This document shows positions 60,689 to 64,000 of a stretch of 64,000 nucleotides of DNA, in pieces. The notes under the pieces are model-generated. The model searched no databases. It was not told where the DNA came from and saw only the letters and a program-made list of their open reading frames with translations. The stretch comes from M3007 sp031425035 (GTDB taxonomy: Bacteria > Bacteroidota > Bacteroidia > Chitinophagales > Saprospiraceae). The DNA lies in NCBI GenBank assembly GCA_031425035.1, contig JANPIN010000106.1:1-64000 (forward strand), written 5' to 3'. The number at the start of each line of letters is the position of its first letter. Position 1 is the stretch's first letter. A program made the position numbers and the translations under genes.

Positions 60689-61792
60689 TTGACCTACGGT
60701 GCAAAAGTAAATGCCGACTCCGTGTCCACCCTGCTGCAACATGCACTGGACACCATGGCAATAACGCCGCTATCCGGCGAAAGACCTACCCCGGTTTGCA
60801 TCTGGGGTCTCCATGGAATTGGAAAAACCGAATTAGTCCGCGACCTGGCCCAGCAGCTGGGCCATGATTTTGTCTATATCGCGCCGGCCCAGTTTGAAGA
60901 AATGGGCGACCTGGTGGGTATGCCCAAAATAGCCGTCGACAGTGTGAAGGGCGAAGTGACCCGTTTTGTCGCCCCGGAATGGGTGCCTAAAAAACAAGGA
61001 CCCGGCATTTTACTACTCGACGACGTGAACCGTGCCGACGACCGTATTCTGCGCGGCATCATGCAACTGCTGCAAAACTATGCGGTGGTCTCCTGGTCCT
61101 TACCCACTCAATGGCTGATCGTTTTGACCGCCAACCCCGACAACGGCGATTACTCGGTGACGACCCTGGATGATGCCATGCTGACGCGCATGCTGCACGT
61201 TACACTGGAATTCGACGTGCATAGCTGGGCACGCTGGGCGGAAAAAAACGGCGTGGATGAACGGGGGGTAAACTTTGTACTCACCTATCCGGAGCTGGTC
61301 AACGGCCGGCGGACCACGCCCCGCTCGCTGGTGCAGTTTTTCCAGGCCATTCAACCCATTGAAAATTTACAGACACAGTTGGGCTTGGTCAAACTATTGG
61401 CCGATGCCTCGCTGGATGAAGCTACGACCCAGGCCTTTGTCAATTTCATCCACCTGAATTTGGACCACCTGCCCTCGCCGCAGCAAATACTCGAAACGGA
61501 AGATTTCCCGGCGCTGGCCCAGCAAATCGACCGACGCATACACGATGGCGACACCAAACGCCTGGATATTCTGTCCGTCATCATTACCCGGCTTACGAAC
61601 TATTTGCTGCTTCGACCAGCCGAACCCAGCCTGCCGGAAATGAAAAACCTCAAGCTTTTCCTGCTCTTGGATTTGCTGCCCAATGATCTGCGGCTCGCCT
61701 TTGCGCAGGAACTGACGCGCTCCAAGCGACCCAGCCTGCTGAAACTCTACGCGGACGAAGAAATCGGCCGTCTGCTGCTGCATAAGATGTAA
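60689..61792 (+). CDS. MoxR-like AAA+ ATPase, no ATG start
   Basis: A 367-residue AAA+ protein. Walker A is GLHGIGKTELV (about 37-47), Walker B ILLLDDVNRADDRILRG (about 107-), and the arginine finger region follows TTLDDAMLTRML. The C-terminus is a helical lid (LLDLLPNDLRLAFAQEL). There is no ATG in frame before the P-loop; the best starts are TTG 60689 (MTYGAKVNADSV) and GTG 60722 (VSTLLQHAL). Whether this is natural or a sequence error cannot be told. It would act as a chaperone for a vWA or other partner; none is adjacent. Confidence 0.75.
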   Translation: MTYGAKVNADSVSTLLQHALDTMAITPLSGERPTPVCIWGLHGIGKTELVRDLAQQLGHDFVYIAPAQFEEMGDLVGMPKIAVDSVKGEVTRFVAPEWVPKKQGPGILLLDDVNRADDRILRGIMQLLQNYAVVSWSLPTQWLIVLTANPDNGDYSVTTLDDAMLTRMLHVTLEFDVHSWARWAEKNGVDERGVNFVLTYPELVNGRRTTPRSLVQFFQAIQPIENLQTQLGLVKLLADASLDEATTQAFVNFIHLNLDHLPSPQQILETEDFPALAQQIDRRIHDGDTKRLDILSVIITRLTNYLLLRPAEPSLPEMKNLKLFLLLDLLPNDLRLAFAQELTRSKRPSLLKLYADEEIGRLLLHKM

Positions 61793-61822
61793 GGGCAACT
61801 GCCGGTCATCCATGCATCTTTT

Positions 61823-61830
61823 TACCTTTG
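61823..61830 (+). promoter_or_regulatory. TAnnTTTG -7 box directly before ATG 61835
   Basis: TACCTTTG ends 4 bases before the start codon of the LpxL-like acyltransferase gene, implying a leaderless or nearly leaderless mRNA. Confidence 0.5.
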
Positions 61831-61834
61831 CCGT

Positions 61835-62722
61835 ATGCAATGGTTCGGTTACTTATCGGTTCGTTTTATCAACGGACTCTTTCGCTTCATCCCTTTTCCG
61901 GTGCTTTACGTGCTCTCGGACGGACTGGCTTTCCTGTTATACCGTGTTCTCGGCTACCGCAAACAGGTCGCTCTGGAAAGTTTGCGGCGCTCATTTCCCG
62001 ATAAATCAGAAACGGAAATCCGGGTTATCCTGCGGAAATTTTATCGCAACCTGACGGACGTAACCCTGGAAACGATCAAGTCGAACACTATGAGCCTGGA
62101 CGAGCTGGAACGCCGCTGTCCGGTGCGCAATCCGGAAAAAATTAATCACTACCTCGATGCCGGACAATCGATCATCCTGACCGGGGCGCATTTTAATAAC
62201 TGGGAATGGGCCGGTTTTACCATACCGACTCATTTGCGCGGCGAAGTGACCACGGCTTACAAACCCTTGACCAACAAAATACTGGATGGCTTTGTCAACC
62301 GGAACCGGGCCCGCGGCGGTATGAAAATGGTCAGCATGGAAGAACTGTTCGGCGCGATGCGGCGGCAACGTAACATCCCGTCCGTTTTTATCCTGGTCGC
62401 CGATCAATCGCCCAGCAGCCGTAAAAGCGCGCACTGGGTAAATTTCATGGGGCAACCGACGGCCTGCTTGCCCGGTACGGATGTGCTGGCCCGCAAATTT
62501 GGTTACCCAACCCTGCATTTCCACGTACGGCGTTTACGGCGCGGCTTTTACGAAGTCGTCCACCGCGATATTTATACCCAGCCGGCCAATGCTGCGGACG
62601 GCGATATTACCCGCGCCTATGCGGCGATGCTGGAAACGGAAATCCGGGAGCAACCGGAAGCCTGGCTTTGGAGTCACCGCCGCTGGAAAATGAAACCGCT
62701 GGAAGAAGAGGCCGGCCGCTGA
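61835..62722 (+). CDS. LpxL/HtrB-family lipid A acyltransferase-like protein
   Basis: A 295-residue membrane-bound acyltransferase. The HX4E motif is H119-E124 in GAHFNNWEW, with FVNRNRARGGMKMVS and VADQSPSSRKSAHWVNFMGQ following. The C-terminal WSHRRWKMKP motif is typical of HtrB. It would add a secondary acyl chain to lipid A or a related lipid. It is convergent with the YceI gene; their stops overlap the palindrome TGATCA. Confidence 0.87.
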   Translation: MQWFGYLSVRFINGLFRFIPFPVLYVLSDGLAFLLYRVLGYRKQVALESLRRSFPDKSETEIRVILRKFYRNLTDVTLETIKSNTMSLDELERRCPVRNPEKINHYLDAGQSIILTGAHFNNWEWAGFTIPTHLRGEVTTAYKPLTNKILDGFVNRNRARGGMKMVSMEELFGAMRRQRNIPSVFILVADQSPSSRKSAHWVNFMGQPTACLPGTDVLARKFGYPTLHFHVRRLRRGFYEVVHRDIYTQPANAADGDITRAYAAMLETEIREQPEAWLWSHRRWKMKPLEEEAGR

Positions 62723-63412
62723 TCAGTTAACTTTCTTCCCCTTTACCTGCAGGGAAAGGATGATCATATCCTGAATCAGTTTATCCGCAGAGGTACCCAG
62801 TAAGCCGGAGCGGAAATTGATGCCCCATTGGGTCCGGTTAATATGGAAAGCCGGTGATGAAGCCACCAGTTCATCGCCGTTCACCGTCATTTTTACCGGA
62901 ATATTCACGGGGTTGGTTTTGCCTTTCAAGGTCAGCTGGCCGCTGATCACCCAGTTGAAATCCGGCTGATTGCTGGGTAAAACTTCGTCGAATTTGAATT
63001 CCCCGGTGGGATAATTCTGCACTTCAAAAAAGTCGCTGTGTTTGAGGTGCCCCTCCAGATCGCGCCGCTCGCCGCCGTCATTAATATCTGTGACCGTAAT
63101 CGAATTCATATCGATGCCCACCAGGCCGCTTAATAACCGGCCCTGATTTACCAGCAGTTCGCCGCCGCTCACGCGAATGGTGCCGTTATGGGCCTTGCCT
63201 ATTGCCGGCTGTCCTGACCAAAAAATGGAGCCTTCCGAAATTTTAAACGTTGCAGCGCCTCCCGTGGGTACTTTTTCCAGTTGAATGGTGTCCGGCCGGC
63301 TAACCGGTTGCCCGCTTATTTCGAGGGCCGTACCAGTTTCATTCTGGCAACTGAGGAAGCAAAAAATTAAAAAAAGGGTATGGAAATAAACGGCGAATAC
63401 TGAACGGCGCAT
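62723..63412 (-). CDS. YceI-family lipoprotein
   Basis: A 229-residue lipocalin-like protein. Signal MRRSVFAVYFHTLFLIFCFLSC has a lipobox at C22. The YceI-like domain has DFFEVQNYPTGEFKFDEV and the GQLTLKGKTNPVNIPVKM pattern. Such proteins bind isoprenoid or other hydrophobic ligands. The frame is open 37 codons upstream; ATG 63412 gives the lipoprotein signal. Confidence 0.85.
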   Translation of the reverse strand: MRRSVFAVYFHTLFLIFCFLSCQNETGTALEISGQPVSRPDTIQLEKVPTGGAATFKISEGSIFWSGQPAIGKAHNGTIRVSGGELLVNQGRLLSGLVGIDMNSITVTDINDGGERRDLEGHLKHSDFFEVQNYPTGEFKFDEVLPSNQPDFNWVISGQLTLKGKTNPVNIPVKMTVNGDELVASSPAFHINRTQWGINFRSGLLGTSADKLIQDMIILSLQVKGKKVN

Positions 63413-63575
63413 GAGGGGAGCGTGTCTGAATGTTGCAAATAAACGGTGTAAAAGTACAATGCCCGCCTTGAAAACGCTTCCGCTTATTGATCTACCGGGT
63501 ATAATATGACATTCAGGCAGCATATTTGAAGTAGTTTCGTTTCTTTATCGCCTCCATGTCCGGTAAATCAGACCT

Positions 63576-64000
63576 ATGCGTATAACTCGACAAATTATCC
63601 TCCTCCTCTGCTTGCTCAGCGGGCTTTCCGCCTGTCATCCCGATCCGAATGATGACCCACCGGTAGTGGTTACCGCCGAGCCGGAATTTCGGATTGACGC
63701 CTACGAGCAGCGTGATCCCGGTAGCGGAACCGCCGTTTTTGGACTGTGGGTGGAAAGCATGCAATTATATGACTGCCCGGGTTACCAGATCGTTTCCGAA
63801 CTGCGGCAAAGTGGTCAGCAAATTGAGATGGACCTGTTGGACGTGCTGCCACCCGCCAATTGTTCCGGTATGCCGGCCCCGGCCAGGCAGTTCGTAGCTA
63901 TCGGCCAATTAGCGCCCGGCAGCTACACCTTGCGCCTCTCCCTGGGCAAAACCATTGTCAATCAAGGTACGCTGACGGTTACAAACGACCAGTACACCTT
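63576..64000 (+). CDS. Lipoprotein, cut by the right edge of the window
   Basis: The frame starts at ATG 63576 and stays open to the last base, so the 3' end is missing. The product has a lipoprotein signal (LLLCLLSGLSAC, lipobox C20), then an acidic segment (HPDPNDDPP) and a beta-rich domain with DCPGYQIVSELRQSGQQIEM and APGSYTLRLSLG patterns. No family is recognised. Confidence 0.65.
   Translation, partial: MRITRQIILLLCLLSGLSACHPDPNDDPPVVVTAEPEFRIDAYEQRDPGSGTAVFGLWVESMQLYDCPGYQIVSELRQSGQQIEMDLLDVLPPANCSGMPAPARQFVAIGQLAPGSYTLRLSLGKTIVNQGTLTVTNDQYT

Noticed and set aside
60613..60867. Alternative ORF at the start of the MoxR gene
   Set aside because: It is in another frame, short, and its translation shows no similarity or domain; it overlaps the ATPase N-terminus.
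1..64000. CRISPR arrays, insertion sequences, prophage, toxin-antitoxin or integrase genes
   Set aside because: I looked for spaced direct repeats, transposase motifs and phage genes and found none.

Overview
The window (about 53% GC by eye) looks like chromosomal DNA of a Bacteroidota bacterium, probably a Saprospiria/Lewinella-like lineage; the order is inference. The phylum signs are a type IX secretion response regulator of the PorX type (10930-12492), a secreted protein with a T9SS-style C-terminal sorting domain (5072-7168), OmpA/PD40 and BlaI/M56 gene sets of the Bacteroidota kind, a GYDIA-type GHMP kinase, a DUF6913-like gene before dapA, and many TAnnTTTG -7 promoter boxes. I see no transposase, integrase, prophage, CRISPR array or rRNA.

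Layout. 0-10 kb: a 41-bp-arm palindrome at the left edge, an RND efflux permease, a pterin carbinolamine dehydratase and a methionine-type aminotransferase, a vWA secreted protein, a GNAT-like protein and a POTRA/BamA-like outer membrane protein. 10-17.5 kb: a coiled-coil/HhH protein, porX, aroA overlapping a GHMP kinase, a flavin reductase and a TPR glycosyltransferase-like membrane protein. 17.5-28 kb: a comEC plus helix-hairpin-helix competence pair, a ferredoxin-type reductase divergent from an AlkB-type alkane hydroxylase, recG, a Tat-type amine oxidase and a SRAP/YedK protein. 27.6-31.8 kb: a 674-bp non-coding stretch with four DnaA-box-like sites, followed within 4 kb by one exact and one near parS site, which I read as a candidate chromosome origin region. 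30-41 kb: thrC, an OmpA-PD40 protein, an M56/BlaI pair with a double operator, a Dna2-like nuclease-helicase coupled to a GT2 gene, and a 57-residue ORF with its own terminator. 41-49 kb: an RND adaptor, an alkylglycerol monooxygenase-like protein, aroQ, a free-standing McrB-N-terminal-like protein, a LytTR regulator, a helical protein, a double-glycine-leader peptide gene, recX and tRNA-Asp. 49.5-64 kb: accA, a DUF6913-dapA-acyltransferase-aminotransferase run, a DPP III-like peptidase, an M23 peptidase, MltA, a MoxR-like ATPase, an LpxL-like acyltransferase, a YceI-like lipoprotein and a lipoprotein cut by the window edge.

How the parts fit. Housekeeping metabolism (aroA, aroQ, dapA, thrC, accA, ctaA) is mixed with envelope genes. 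The most unusual points are: (1) the candidate origin with parS; (2) a shared promoter architecture in front of the LytTR gene and the cysteine-free double-glycine-leader peptide gene, with TGAC/GTCA half-sites 5 or 15 bp apart and 50 bp from a common start point to the -7 box in both; (3) a vWA protein whose N-terminus carries SusC/TonB-plug-like signatures but no barrel; (4) a BH4-dependent-type monooxygenase and a pterin recycling enzyme in one window.
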